Virus record (IMG/VR): IMGVR_UViG_3300021138_000188 | Location: 1-22,910 of that record | Origin: a virus | Reading direction: 5' to 3' (one strand) | DNA: 22,910 nucleotides | Shown here: one piece after another, positions 1 to 6,011 of the stretch | How the letters are laid out: every line of letters starts with the position of its first letter | Numbering within the stretch: position 1 is the first letter of the stretch | Notes under the pieces: model-generated | Database searches by the model: none | What the model saw: only the letters and a program-made list of their open reading frames with translations | Told to the model about the DNA's origin: nothing | Program-made: the position numbers and the translations under genes

Positions 1-2
1 CC

Positions 3-656
3 GGCGGTGCGTCGGCTGGGACCACATCGGGCCAGATTGCCGCCTCCGCTTCCGTGGCGGGCGCTACAGCGGCGACCGTGGCGTCTGCTGGCAATGTCAC
101 CGGTTCGGCTTCGGTTGCGGCTGGTGGGGCCTCTCAGGTCGCGGGCGCGGGCACCGTCACCGCCAGCGCATCCGTCAACGGCACATCCGCTTATGCTCAA
201 TCGGCCACGGGCTCGGTCGGAGCCTCTGCCAATGTCAGCGGCGCATCCGGCCAGATCGACAAAGTGGCCGGGTCGGTCACGGCGTCGGCATCGGCTGCGG
301 CGTTCAACGCGAGTTTCGGAACGGCCAACGGATCGGCCACCGTCTCAGGCGCGGCAAGCGCGCTCGGCGTCTCGACCGGGTCGGCGTCGGCCTCCGCATC
401 CGCATCCGGCGGCGCTTCGGCCATCTCGGCTGGAGCGGGATCGGTCCAAGCCTCCAGCTCGTCGGCAGCGTATGGGTCGGCCATCGCCCGGGCCTACGGA
501 TCCGCGTCCGCAGCCGCGGCGGCCCTCGGTTGGTCTGTCGTCATCGGAAGCCGCGTCGTCCAGGCGACCGGCACGGCGAGCTGGGCCACCGCGACCGGCC
601 AGTCGGACTACAAGACCATCATCGGCACCGGATCGAACAAAGCTCTCTCAGGATAG
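3..656 (+). CDS. Ala/Ser/Gly-rich repetitive protein, C-terminal part (tail-fibre-like)
   Basis: The reading frame is already open at the window edge, so the true start lies upstream; an internal GTG at 54 is not needed. The visible part is almost entirely Ala, Ser, Gly, Thr and Val, in a loose repeat of about 15-20 residues built on units such as GSASVSGAAS. The last 40 or so residues are less repetitive and end in a polar tail. Such low-complexity repeats are typical of elongated beta-structured phage fibre or surface proteins, but I recognise no named family. It sits directly upstream of another small late-type gene on the same strand, which supports a virion role. Function is inferred from composition and position only. 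Confidence 0.6.
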   Translation, partial: GGASAGTTSGQIAASASVAGATAATVASAGNVTGSASVAAGGASQVAGAGTVTASASVNGTSAYAQSATGSVGASANVSGASGQIDKVAGSVTASASAAAFNASFGTANGSATVSGAASALGVSTGSASASASASGGASAISAGAGSVQASSSSAAYGSAIARAYGSASAAAAALGWSVVIGSRVVQATGTASWATATGQSDYKTIIGTGSNKALSG

Positions 657-663
657 GACCCCA

Positions 664-1008
664 ATGGCCACGACGACGAACCTGACCTTCGACCTGGGCG
701 AGACGTGGATCATCAACCACACCGCGACCTCGGACGGCACGACCCCGCTGAACCTGACCGGCGCGACGGTGGCCCTCTACGTCAAGGGAGCCGCCGCCGC
801 CGTGCTCACCCCGGCCCAGTCCACGACCGTCATCACCAACGCCTCGCTCGGCCAGTCCACCATCAAGGTCAGCCCCGCCCAGCAGACGGCTGCAGGCATC
901 ACGGCAGGTCAGGTCGGCAACTACGTGCTCCGCATCACCCTGCAGGATGGCACCGTCACCGATCAGAACATCGGCAGCTTCACGATCAAGCAGACGGCGG
1001 CCAACTAG
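664..1008 (+). CDS. small phage structural protein, beta-sandwich/BppU-like
   Basis: This 114-residue protein starts at ATG 664, seven bases after the preceding stop, with AGGA just upstream. Its beginning (FDLGETWIINHTATSDGTTP) and the later YVLRITLQDGTV segment read as alternating beta strands. This resembles small tail or baseplate proteins of the BppU N-terminal or Ig-like type, in which a property such as LNLTGATVALYVKG describes a short beta domain. There are no membrane segments or cysteines. The reading frame continues upstream of 664, but that part is an Arg/Pro-rich shadow of the neighbouring gene. It is the last gene before a terminator and so likely the last gene of a late transcript. 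The family assignment is tentative. Confidence 0.65.
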   Translation: MATTTNLTFDLGETWIINHTATSDGTTPLNLTGATVALYVKGAAAAVLTPAQSTTVITNASLGQSTIKVSPAQQTAAGITAGQVGNYVLRITLQDGTVTDQNIGSFTIKQTAAN

Positions 1009-1042
1009 AGCCGCTTGCATAGGTTAGAAATCCGGTCACCAG

Positions 1043-1077
1043 CGCCCCTCGGCCCTCGCGGGTCTGGGGGCGTTTTT
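1043..1077 (+). terminator. rho-independent terminator after the late genes
   Basis: CGCCCC at 1043-1048 pairs with GGGGCG at 1067-1072 and is followed at once by TTTTT at 1073-1077. The hairpin lies 35 bases past the last late gene and would stop rightward late transcription before the attachment region. Confidence 0.75.
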
Positions 1078-1278
1078 CGCATTGGGGGTCTAAGGCTTTG
1101 AAATGTTTGGAGCGGCTTCTGAGTTTTTTCGCAGCGCATCGGTTTGAAATTGCAGGGAAACGGCCCAATTAGGAAACCGCTGCTCTATCCTGCTGAGCTA
1201 CCGGGCCGCGTTTGAAATCATTGGACATTCCGGCCACATCAGACCGCCGCCCCGGACCTTTTTCGCACCGTTTTCGCA
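1073..1278. repeat. direct repeats flanking the attP core (candidate integrase arm sites)
   Basis: TTTTCGCA occurs four times in the same orientation, at 1074-1081, 1126-1133, 1260-1267 and 1271-1278, two on each side of the tRNA fragment. A second repeat, TTTGAAAT, occurs at 1097-1104, 1143-1150 and 1211-1218. Its first and third copies extend to 13 matches in 15 bases (TTTGAAAT, two variable bases, TTGGA). Lambda-type tyrosine integrases use short arm-type repeats placed this way around the crossover core. The repeats are seen directly; binding by this integrase is an inference. Confidence 0.6.
1169..1207 (-). other. attP core: 5' half of tRNA-Arg(CCU)
   Basis: Read on the minus strand from 1207, this is a clean 5' half of a tRNA: a 7-base acceptor strand GGCCCGG, U8 and A9, D-arm GCTC/GAGC with loop AGCAGGATA, the anticodon stem strand GCGGT, and loop TTCCTAA with anticodon CCT. 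The next five bases (TTGGG) cannot pair with GCGGT, and no T-arm or 3' acceptor strand follows. It is therefore only half a tRNA, ending at the anticodon loop, a favoured crossover site for tyrosine integrases. Together with the adjacent integrase and phage genes on both sides, it is best read as attP. Most phages carry the 3' half of their target tRNA, so a 5' half is unusual. Confidence 0.7.
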
Positions 1279-1303
1279 AACTGGGTCGCGATCCGTTCTC
1301 CTT

Positions 1304-2362
1304 CTACCGGCTCCGCTTCATCCGTTCAACGATGGCGAGCGCAATGGTCTCCCCGTTCACGTAGCGCATGGCGATGCTTTCGACCTTCCGTTTCTCCCAT
1401 CCGAGGATGGTGGCCACGTCCTCAAGCGACAGCCCGGCGCGCACCAAGTTCGTGGCGGCCGTGCCCCGGAGGTCGTGAAAGCGCAACGCCTTGACGGATG
1501 GCCCCGCCTTCTGCTTCGCCCGCTGCATGGCGGTCTGCAAGCCCTCGTCCGTCCACGGACGGCCATGCGACGAGGTCAGCACCGTGAGGGCCCCGGTGTC
1601 GGCCGCAGTTGGCAGCCGGTCGATGATGGCGCGAAATTCTGTCGTGATCGGAATGATCACCGTCCGCCGCCGGCCGCTCTTTCCCGTTTGCCAGATGATC
1701 GCGTCATCCTTCACCGCCGACCAAGGCAAGGTCACCAGGTCGCCCAGCCGGAGGCCGCTGTGAGCGGCGAACAGAACGGCGTTCCGGGCGTGGTCGCTGC
1801 CCAGGTGCGGGAGGATCAACGCCAGATCCGCCTCGGTCCATACGAGGTCCGCCCTGTTCACCCGATACAGGCGCGGGAAGTCCTGCAGCGGGTTGACGGC
1901 AATCTGGCCCCGGTCGCGGGCCCATTGAAGGACCAGCGCCAGTGCCCCCATCCGGGCGTCGGCCGTCTTTGGGGTGGCCTTGTACTTGTCCCGCCAGTCG
2001 ATCAGGATCGCCCGGGCCTTGGGCTTCTCCAGCCATGCAAGGTCCATCTCGCCAAGGTCCCGACGCACGACATCCAGCGCCGCGCGATAATCGGCCCGGG
2101 TCCGCGGAGCCTTGGTCTGGTAGTGGGTGCTTTCCAGAAACTGAGTGATCAGCCCGGCCAAGAACCGGCCGTCAGGCTTCGCGCCGACGAGCTGCTCAAA
2201 TTGCGCGATGGCTGCCGGTGCAAGCCGCGCCACCTCACGATCAAGTGTGGTCTCGTTCGGCGCGGAGGCAGCGAGGATCCGAGGGCCACCCCGCCAAGCA
2301 TACCAATACTCATACGCGCGCTTCGCCGTGACCCGGCGGTGCCGGTCAAGTCCGGGCATCAT
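1304..2362 (-). CDS. int: tyrosine-family site-specific integrase
   Basis: This is a phage integrase that would recombine attP with a host tRNA-Arg gene. Residues 1-170 (numbered from ATG 2362) hold an N-terminal DNA-binding part and a core-binding SAM-like helical domain. The catalytic domain follows, with Arg205 in SGLRLGDL, Lys228 in TGKSGRR, His296 and Arg299 in HDLRGTAAT, Trp322 in the second His/Trp position and the nucleophile Tyr334 in AMRYVNGE. All expected catalytic positions are present. The frame stays open to 2413, but that extension overlaps the upstream xis gene. Starts at 2362 or 2359, preceded by AAGG, give a normal 351-352 residue protein beginning MMPGLDRHRR. It is the last gene of the left operon and reads toward the attachment region, about 100 bases away. 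Confidence 0.95.
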   Translation of the reverse strand: MMPGLDRHRRVTAKRAYEYWYAWRGGPRILAASAPNETTLDREVARLAPAAIAQFEQLVGAKPDGRFLAGLITQFLESTHYQTKAPRTRADYRAALDVVRRDLGEMDLAWLEKPKARAILIDWRDKYKATPKTADARMGALALVLQWARDRGQIAVNPLQDFPRLYRVNRADLVWTEADLALILPHLGSDHARNAVLFAAHSGLRLGDLVTLPWSAVKDDAIIWQTGKSGRRRTVIIPITTEFRAIIDRLPTAADTGALTVLTSSHGRPWTDEGLQTAMQRAKQKAGPSVKALRFHDLRGTAATNLVRAGLSLEDVATILGWEKRKVESIAMRYVNGETIALAIVERMKRSR

Positions 2363-2591
2363 CGAGGACGGCCTTAGCCCATTGGTCGAACGGGTCATCA
2401 GAAGTGATCGCATCTGTGGAGGACGGAACGACCAATCCCGCCGCCTTATTCAGCCAGGCGTCAATAGCGACCTGGTCCCACCGAAGGCGTCCGCCGACGT
2501 TTACCGGGGGAACCGGCAGGCGCTTCACGGCGGCCTTCGGGATCGCCAAATAGGCGGCGGCGGCGTCTAGGGTCATAAGGCGAGCCGTCAT
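2346..2591 (-). CDS. xis: excisionase-like DNA-binding protein
   Basis: This 81-residue protein has an N-terminal winged-helix segment of the excisionase/AlpA kind: MTLDAAAAYLAIPKAAVKRL is a helix-turn-helix, followed by a GGRLRWDQVAIDAWL wing and helix of the form seen in MerR-like excisionase domains. The start at 2591 is fixed by an ATGA overlap with the stop of the upstream gene; the longer open frame to 2645 has an Arg-rich shadow extension. It directly precedes and slightly overlaps int, the classic xis-int arrangement, so it probably bends attachment-site DNA to favour excision. It could instead be a small regulator of int. Confidence 0.75.
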   Translation of the reverse strand: MTARLMTLDAAAAYLAIPKAAVKRLPVPPVNVGGRLRWDQVAIDAWLNKAAGLVVPSSTDAITSDDPFDQWAKAVLDDART

Positions 2592-2797
2592 TCTTCCCCC
2601 AATGCGGCGAGGATGGCGGCTTTCATTTGATCGGCGTCGTCGCAAATGAAACTTGCCGCATAGGCCCGCCCCACCGCCTCGGGGCTGGTCATGTGGGCCT
2701 TGATCGCGGCGAGGATCGTGCCTTCGGCCTCGTAATGGCTGATGCCGCCCATGCCCAACTGGAGCAGCGTGTCGTTGATCTTTTCTTTAAGCGTCAT
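2588..2797 (-). CDS. small conserved phage protein with a YEAE motif
   Basis: This is a 69-residue helical protein of unknown function. The start at 2797 has a strong GGAGG nine bases upstream. Its N-terminal part (KINDTLLQLGMGGISHYEAE) closely matches the N-terminal part of the protein at 3501-3839 ([20 protein letters not shown]). The two are therefore paralogues or share a domain, although their C-terminal halves differ. There are no cysteines or membrane segments. It overlaps xis by ATGA and its upstream neighbour by 11 bases, which places it in the left operon. Confidence 0.7.
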   Translation of the reverse strand: MTLKEKINDTLLQLGMGGISHYEAEGTILAAIKAHMTSPEAVGRAYAASFICDDADQMKAAILAALGEE

Positions 2798-2993
2798 GGC
2801 TCTTATCCTCCGTCTGGTCGTAGGCGTGGGCCACCATCCCGGCCTTGGTCTTGCGGACGCTGACGATCAGGTAAGGCGGCTTCAGTTGGGCCACCATGTA
2901 GCCGCACATTGCGTGATCCTTTTCGAGCATGTCCCGAACGCACTCCGTCACCTCGGACAGGTGGCGCGGCTCGCAGTTGATTGTGAACCTCAT
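2787..2993 (-). CDS. hypothetical protein, 68 aa
   Basis: This small protein starts at 2993, within an ATGA overlap with the upstream stop, and is preceded by GGAGGGTGAGGG. It has an alternating strand-helix pattern ([20 protein letters not shown], then [10 protein letters not shown]) suggesting a compact alpha/beta fold, and a charged C-terminus. I recognise no family and no catalytic motif. Its position in an uninterrupted overlapping operon supports it as a real gene. Confidence 0.65.
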   Translation of the reverse strand: MRFTINCEPRHLSEVTECVRDMLEKDHAMCGYMVAQLKPPYLIVSVRKTKAGMVAHAYDQTEDKSHDA

Positions 2994-3511
2994 CCCTCAC
3001 CCTCCGCAGCGTGGAAGCGGGCTAGGGCGGCGGCTGCTCTGCGCAATTCACCTATCGACACGTCGGTCGGCACAACCATCGTGTCGCGCACGTTCGGGTT
3101 CGACAGGCAAATGTTCTGCGGCAGCAATTCTCCAACAGCTTTCGCCAGTTCCCGCGCGATCCCCTCCCGTTCAGCAAGCTGGGCCAAGGCGCACTCGTAA
3201 TGCCGTGGACCCCATGTGTGGCACCCCGGCCCGTGGGTTCCGATCCGACCGGCGCGGTGCTGTTCGTATTTCAGATTACGTTCGGCCTCAGCAAGCTGGG
3301 CGCGATCCATGGCGTTCGATTGCAACAGTGCCGCAATGGTCTGGTTCTGCGCGTCGATCCGCTTGTCTCTCTCAGCAAGCTGGGCAGTCAGGCGGTCTAC
3401 CTCGGCAAATAGGGTCTCAATGTCGGCCAGCACTTGCGGAATTTGCATACCGGGTTGCCAGCGCCGGTAAATCTGGTCGCGCCATTCCTTTCGCGTTCGA
3501 TTAAGTTTCAT
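2990..3511 (-). CDS. coiled-coil protein with a [13 protein letters not shown] motif
   Basis: The start at 3511 is set by a perfect GGAGG five bases upstream; an ATG at 3523 lacks this. The 173-residue protein opens with a basic segment, then a long heptad-like region around residues 25-80 ([20 protein letters not shown]) predicted to form a coiled coil. A short Cys/His segment follows, [17 protein letters not shown], and then a helical C-terminus. The Cys-His-x-Trp-Gly-Pro-x-His-Tyr-x-Cys spacing could bind a metal or form a conserved ligand site, but I do not know its function. It overlaps both neighbours in the left operon. Confidence 0.65.
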   Translation of the reverse strand: MKLNRTRKEWRDQIYRRWQPGMQIPQVLADIETLFAEVDRLTAQLAERDKRIDAQNQTIAALLQSNAMDRAQLAEAERNLKYEQHRAGRIGTHGPGCHTWGPRHYECALAQLAEREGIARELAKAVGELLPQNICLSNPNVRDTMVVPTDVSIGELRRAAAALARFHAAEGEG

Positions 3512-3839
3512 TGCTACCTCCAAGGGCGCGGCGGGCGGCGTTCTCGGGGTCGGCGCAATCGCCCGACTTGATGAACATTAGGGCCTCTAAGAACCGCTCT
3601 ATCATTTGCTCATGGCGGATGATCAGGTCTCTCTGGATTTCAACGCGACGCTTCCACCTCGCATTTTCAGCCGCCAAGATTTCTTCAGCCTCCTCTGCTG
3701 CGCGGAGGGCGGTGGCAATGACGCGCGTGATGACCTCTTCGGCCTCATAGGTGCTCATGTCGCCCATGCTCAACTGAATGAGCGCGTCGTGAATTTTCTC
3801 GGCCTCAGCCTCAGCTATCAGGTCAGCGCTCTGGCTCAT
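3501..3839 (-). CDS. helical protein, paralogue of the 2588-2797 product
   Basis: The start at 3839 forms an ATGA overlap with the upstream stop; an in-frame ATG at 3863 is unlikely because it lies inside that gene. The 112-residue protein shares the [19 protein letters not shown] motif with the small protein encoded at 2588-2797. It then continues as a long charged helix ([20 protein letters not shown]) likely to be a coiled coil. The shared motif may be an oligomerisation or partner-binding module reused in this operon. No enzymatic residues are apparent and the function is unknown. Confidence 0.65.
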   Translation of the reverse strand: MSQSADLIAEAEAEKIHDALIQLSMGDMSTYEAEEVITRVIATALRAAEEAEEILAAENARWKRRVEIQRDLIIRHEQMIERFLEALMFIKSGDCADPENAARRALGGSNET

Positions 3840-4084
3840 GACGTGAGTTCCTTCACCGTCCACATGACCGCTTCTTCAAGGGCCGTCAGGCCAAGGCTGC
3901 GATAACGGCCCGGCTTCACAGCCTCAAACAGGGTTTCAAGTTCAACGGCCTTAGCTTTGATCGCGTCATGTAGCGCCTTTTCATCTTCGGTCAGGGCGCG
4001 ATAGCGCGGGCGAAACCGGGACACTGGCTCGTCGATTTTGTCGGACTGACGGGCGTCAGGCTGGCCTTCGTAAACGTGGGTCAT
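3836..4084 (-). CDS. Acb2/Tad1-like hairpin-domain protein (candidate cyclic-nucleotide sponge)
   Basis: This 82-residue protein has a disordered N-terminus of about 25 residues and then a compact helical hairpin. The first helix is around ALTEDEKALHDAIKAKAVEL and the second around SLGLTALEEAVMWTVKEL. The pattern of Leu-Thr-x-x-Glu, Ile-Lys-x-Lys, then Arg-x-Leu and Leu-Glu-x-Ala-Val-Met-Trp-x-Val-Lys matches what I know of the Acb2/Tad1 hairpin family. Characterised members of that family are phage proteins that sequester cyclic oligonucleotide or cyclic ADP-ribose signals of CBASS and Thoeris defence. Expression in the early-left operon fits such a role. Family membership is from pattern memory; sponge activity is not shown here. 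ATG 4084 has only a weak GAGA ribosome site. Confidence 0.6.
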   Translation of the reverse strand: MTHVYEGQPDARQSDKIDEPVSRFRPRYRALTEDEKALHDAIKAKAVELETLFEAVKPGRYRSLGLTALEEAVMWTVKELTS

Positions 4085-4093
4085 CGTAGTTTC

Positions 4094-4156
4094 TCATTGG
4101 GTTGATTGGTCTCCGCTCTGGCTAGGGGCGGTTTCGGGGGTGCGGGCGGTCGTCAT
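4094..4156 (-). CDS. possible 20-residue micropeptide
   Basis: A tiny frame starts at ATG 4156 in an ATGA overlap with the stop of the ParB-like gene. It has GGAGG and AAGG within 15 bases upstream and ends ten bases before the next gene. Its product is polar (Thr, Ser, Gln, Pro) with no recognisable motif. The overlap style matches every other junction in this operon, but so short a frame could be a translational bridge and not a functional peptide. Confidence 0.3.
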   Translation of the reverse strand: MTTARTPETAPSQSGDQSTQ

Positions 4157-4974
4157 GCGGCCTTGTCCTCCGGCATGAATTTGCGGATCTGGTTGGCGAT
4201 CTCCACCTGGAGCGGGTCGCCCTTCTTCTTGACGCTCTCGGCCCGACTGAGCAGGACATCCGGCGATGTCATAGACAGGCATCTGATCAGCTCGGCGTCC
4301 CTTGCACCGGTCCCTTTCCAGACGGCCAGGTCGAGGCCCTTCAGCACCTGGATAGGCAGCGGTTGCCATTCGGCATCCCGGGCAATCGTGAGCAGCCGAC
4401 GGAGGCGAGGAAGGCCGCTGTTGCGCACGATCTTGTGCAGCGTCCCGATCCCCGTCAGCACATTGTCCGGGTGCATGTCCTTGCTCGAATAGGCCTCGGC
4501 CAGCTCGAAGCCCGTTTCGGCCAGCACCTGGTCGATGCCGACCGCGATCTCGTCACCGGCAGCGACCTTGGCGCGGTGAACGGCGAAGGCCGTCAAGGCG
4601 ATCCGGTTCGTGTTGATCTCGACGAAGGCCGATGCCCGCTCACTCGCATGTTCGAGGGTCAGCACCACACAGGGCAACGTCTCAATGGCACCGTGCGTGG
4701 CCGCGGCGATGGCCGTGTGCTGGCCGTCGATGACCTCATAGAGGCCGTCGGCGTTGCGCGCGACGGAGAGCGGCTTGAACGCAGACCACGACCAGGTCGC
4801 GACGATCTTGCGGATCATCGCCAGGGAGCGGTGCGACAGGCCTCGCTGATAGGCCTCATCGACAACCAGCTGGTCGAGGGCCAGCCACGCGAGCTTCGGC
4901 GGCGGAGCGACCGGTGCGCGGCGAAGAGGCTTGGCGGCCTGTTCGGCTATCGGGGCGATGGGGCGGACGGTCAC
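4153..4974 (-). CDS. ParB/Srx-fold (ParB N-terminal-like) protein
   Basis: The start is GTG 4974, in a GTGA overlap with the upstream stop. The 273-residue protein carries a ParB N-terminal-like domain in its first half: LDQLVVDEAYQR is the entry strand-helix, and VIDGQHTAIAAA (residues 81-92) is the signature corresponding to ParB box II, DGxHR-like. The second half is helical and resembles the phage DUF6551-type proteins more than chromosomal partition proteins. ParB-fold proteins bind or hydrolyse nucleotides or cut DNA. No ParA is nearby, so plasmid-style partition is unlikely. A role in phage DNA metabolism is inferred from its place among the recombination genes. Confidence 0.8.
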   Translation of the reverse strand: MTVRPIAPIAEQAAKPLRRAPVAPPPKLAWLALDQLVVDEAYQRGLSHRSLAMIRKIVATWSWSAFKPLSVARNADGLYEVIDGQHTAIAAATHGAIETLPCVVLTLEHASERASAFVEINTNRIALTAFAVHRAKVAAGDEIAVGIDQVLAETGFELAEAYSSKDMHPDNVLTGIGTLHKIVRNSGLPRLRRLLTIARDAEWQPLPIQVLKGLDLAVWKGTGARDAELIRCLSMTSPDVLLSRAESVKKKGDPLQVEIANQIRKFMPEDKAA

Positions 4975-5168
4975 GCCTGCGCCCTCGGCTTGAACCGCCC
5001 GTCGCTGCCCCGCTGGGGCCTCGGCTCGATGGTCGCCTCATGGTGACGCCATCCCTCGAGATAGCCGTCCGCGTGACCGACCTGATGGCCGATGTTGAAG
5101 GCAACCCACCCGACAATCCCTCCGGTGAACAGAGCGGCACCGACCGCCGCGATGATGGTCTCGGTCAT
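4971..5168 (-). CDS. small single-pass membrane protein, 65 aa
   Basis: The start at 5168 lies in an ATGA overlap with the HNH gene upstream. A hydrophobic N-terminal segment (TETIIAAVGAALFTGGIVGW) forms one transmembrane helix, followed by a soluble tail with GHQVGHADGYLEGWRHHEA and a basic C-terminus. The length and position suggest a small inner-membrane accessory protein of the early operon. The function is unknown; possibilities include superinfection effects or membrane anchoring of early complexes. The frame continues upstream to 5399, but that is a shadow of the HNH gene. Confidence 0.65.
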   Translation of the reverse strand: MTETIIAAVGAALFTGGIVGWVAFNIGHQVGHADGYLEGWRHHEATIEPRPQRGSDGRFKPRAQA

Positions 5169-5536
5169 TTGTTCCTCGCTTCGACTTGGCCGTTCATCTT
5201 CCGGCGCAGGGTGGGATGGGAGAGGCCGCGCTTGGGTGAGCGCATCCCGAGGTGTTTCTGTTTCAGCCGCGCGACCTTGGCCTTCTCGTCCACGTCGGCC
5301 CGGGTCTTGACCTTGTGCGCGGTGGACAGGACAACCTGCAGGTTGCTCTCGATGTTCAAGCCGCCGTTGATCAGGGCCACGCGGTGATCCACTTCCCATT
5401 TATCCCCCGGATTGATCTTGACGCCGGTCAGGGCGCAGCGGCCTCCCTGGCGCTCCCAGACCCGCAGCTTGACGCGGGGCGGAATGGGGGTTTCGGGCGT
5501 CTTCCCGATCCACTCAGGCACGTCCCGGGCGCTCAT
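5165..5536 (-). CDS. HNH endonuclease
   Basis: This 123-residue protein starts at 5536 in an ATGA overlap with the upstream stop. A compact HNH core follows a helical lead (RVKLRVWERQGGRCALTG): the WEVDHRVALINGG segment supplies the Asp-His pair, and NIESNLQVV the conserved Asn. A later STAHKVKT and a Lys-rich tail (VDEKAKVARLKQKH) are typical of small phage HNH proteins. The zinc-binding Cys pairs of some HNH subfamilies are absent. It probably nicks or cuts DNA; it could be a homing endonuclease or an early DNA-processing enzyme. Its integration into the overlapping operon argues for a resident gene. Confidence 0.85.
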   Translation of the reverse strand: MSARDVPEWIGKTPETPIPPRVKLRVWERQGGRCALTGVKINPGDKWEVDHRVALINGGLNIESNLQVVLSTAHKVKTRADVDEKAKVARLKQKHLGMRSPKRGLSHPTLRRKMNGQVEARNK

Positions 5537-5790
5537 CCGCGCACCCGCATCCGAATGATGTAGCTGACCAGAGACGGGGAGACGTTTTTCGCCTGGGCGA
5601 TCTCCTTCTGGGAGGATCCGGCGTCCCATGCGGCGAGGATCTGGGCGTCTCGTTCGTCTCGCCAAGCGGCGCGGCGGTAAGTCGCGGGCCGACCGACCAG
5701 CTTCCAGCCGACCGCCGGCCGCGGCATGGGCGCGGCTTGCACGGCGTCCACAAAGCCAGCCGTGATGGCGGAGGGGTCGCGGAGGTTCAT
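5533..5790 (-). CDS. helix-turn-helix protein, 85 aa
   Basis: The start at 5790 lies in an ATGA overlap with the upstream stop; the frame is open to 5844 but the extension is a shadow. The C-terminal half contains a homeodomain-like or sigma-region-4-like helix-turn-helix (DAQILAAWDAGSSQKEIAQA, then VSPSLVSYIIRMR), placed after a basic linker. The recognition helix includes SPSLVSYI. It is probably a DNA-binding regulator of the left operon or a partner of the HNH protein it overlaps, but its target is unknown. Confidence 0.65.
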   Translation of the reverse strand: MNLRDPSAITAGFVDAVQAAPMPRPAVGWKLVGRPATYRRAAWRDERDAQILAAWDAGSSQKEIAQAKNVSPSLVSYIIRMRVRG

Positions 5791-6011
5791 GCCGCGCCCT
5801 CCTCGCCGGGAAAAGGCCGTCGGCCGACCGTGATCAAGTTCCACAGCTTGTCGGCGGTCTCGTCATCAGCCCAGATCAGAAAGCCTGCCGGGTTGTCTCG
5901 GAAATCGCGCCAGCGCGGATCGTCCGCCGCCATGATCCCAGCCGCGACAAGCGGGTCAAAGTCGATGCAGTGAAGGCGGCGAACCGCCTCCTGAAATGCC
6001 AGGCGCTTCAT
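5787..6011 (-). CDS. hypothetical protein, 74 aa
   Basis: This small acidic protein overlaps the Bet gene by ATGA at its start and the next gene by ATGA at its end. Trp and Phe residues in RWRDFRDNPAGFLIWADDE suggest a folded globular core. It has no cysteines, no membrane segment and no family I recognise. The overlaps on both sides support it as a real gene. It may cooperate with the annealing protein encoded just upstream. Confidence 0.6.
   Translation of the reverse strand: MKRLAFQEAVRRLHCIDFDPLVAAGIMAADDPRWRDFRDNPAGFLIWADDETADKLWNLITVGRRPFPGEEGAA

Noticed and set aside
180-480. CRISPR-like or tandem DNA repeats in the Ala/Ser-rich gene
   Set aside because: The repetition is in amino-acid composition; the DNA units vary and have no constant spacer-repeat pattern.
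7-663. N-terminal extension of the small late protein
   Set aside because: The extension is Arg/Pro/Ser-rich and overlaps the Ala/Ser repeat gene out of frame; ATG 664 with its ribosome site explains the real gene.
1164-1210. Intact tRNA gene
   Set aside because: Only the 5' half is present; the anticodon stem cannot close and there is no T-arm or 3' acceptor strand.
4153-4974. Partition system (parAB)
   Set aside because: Only a ParB-fold protein is present; no ParA and no array of parS-like sites was seen.
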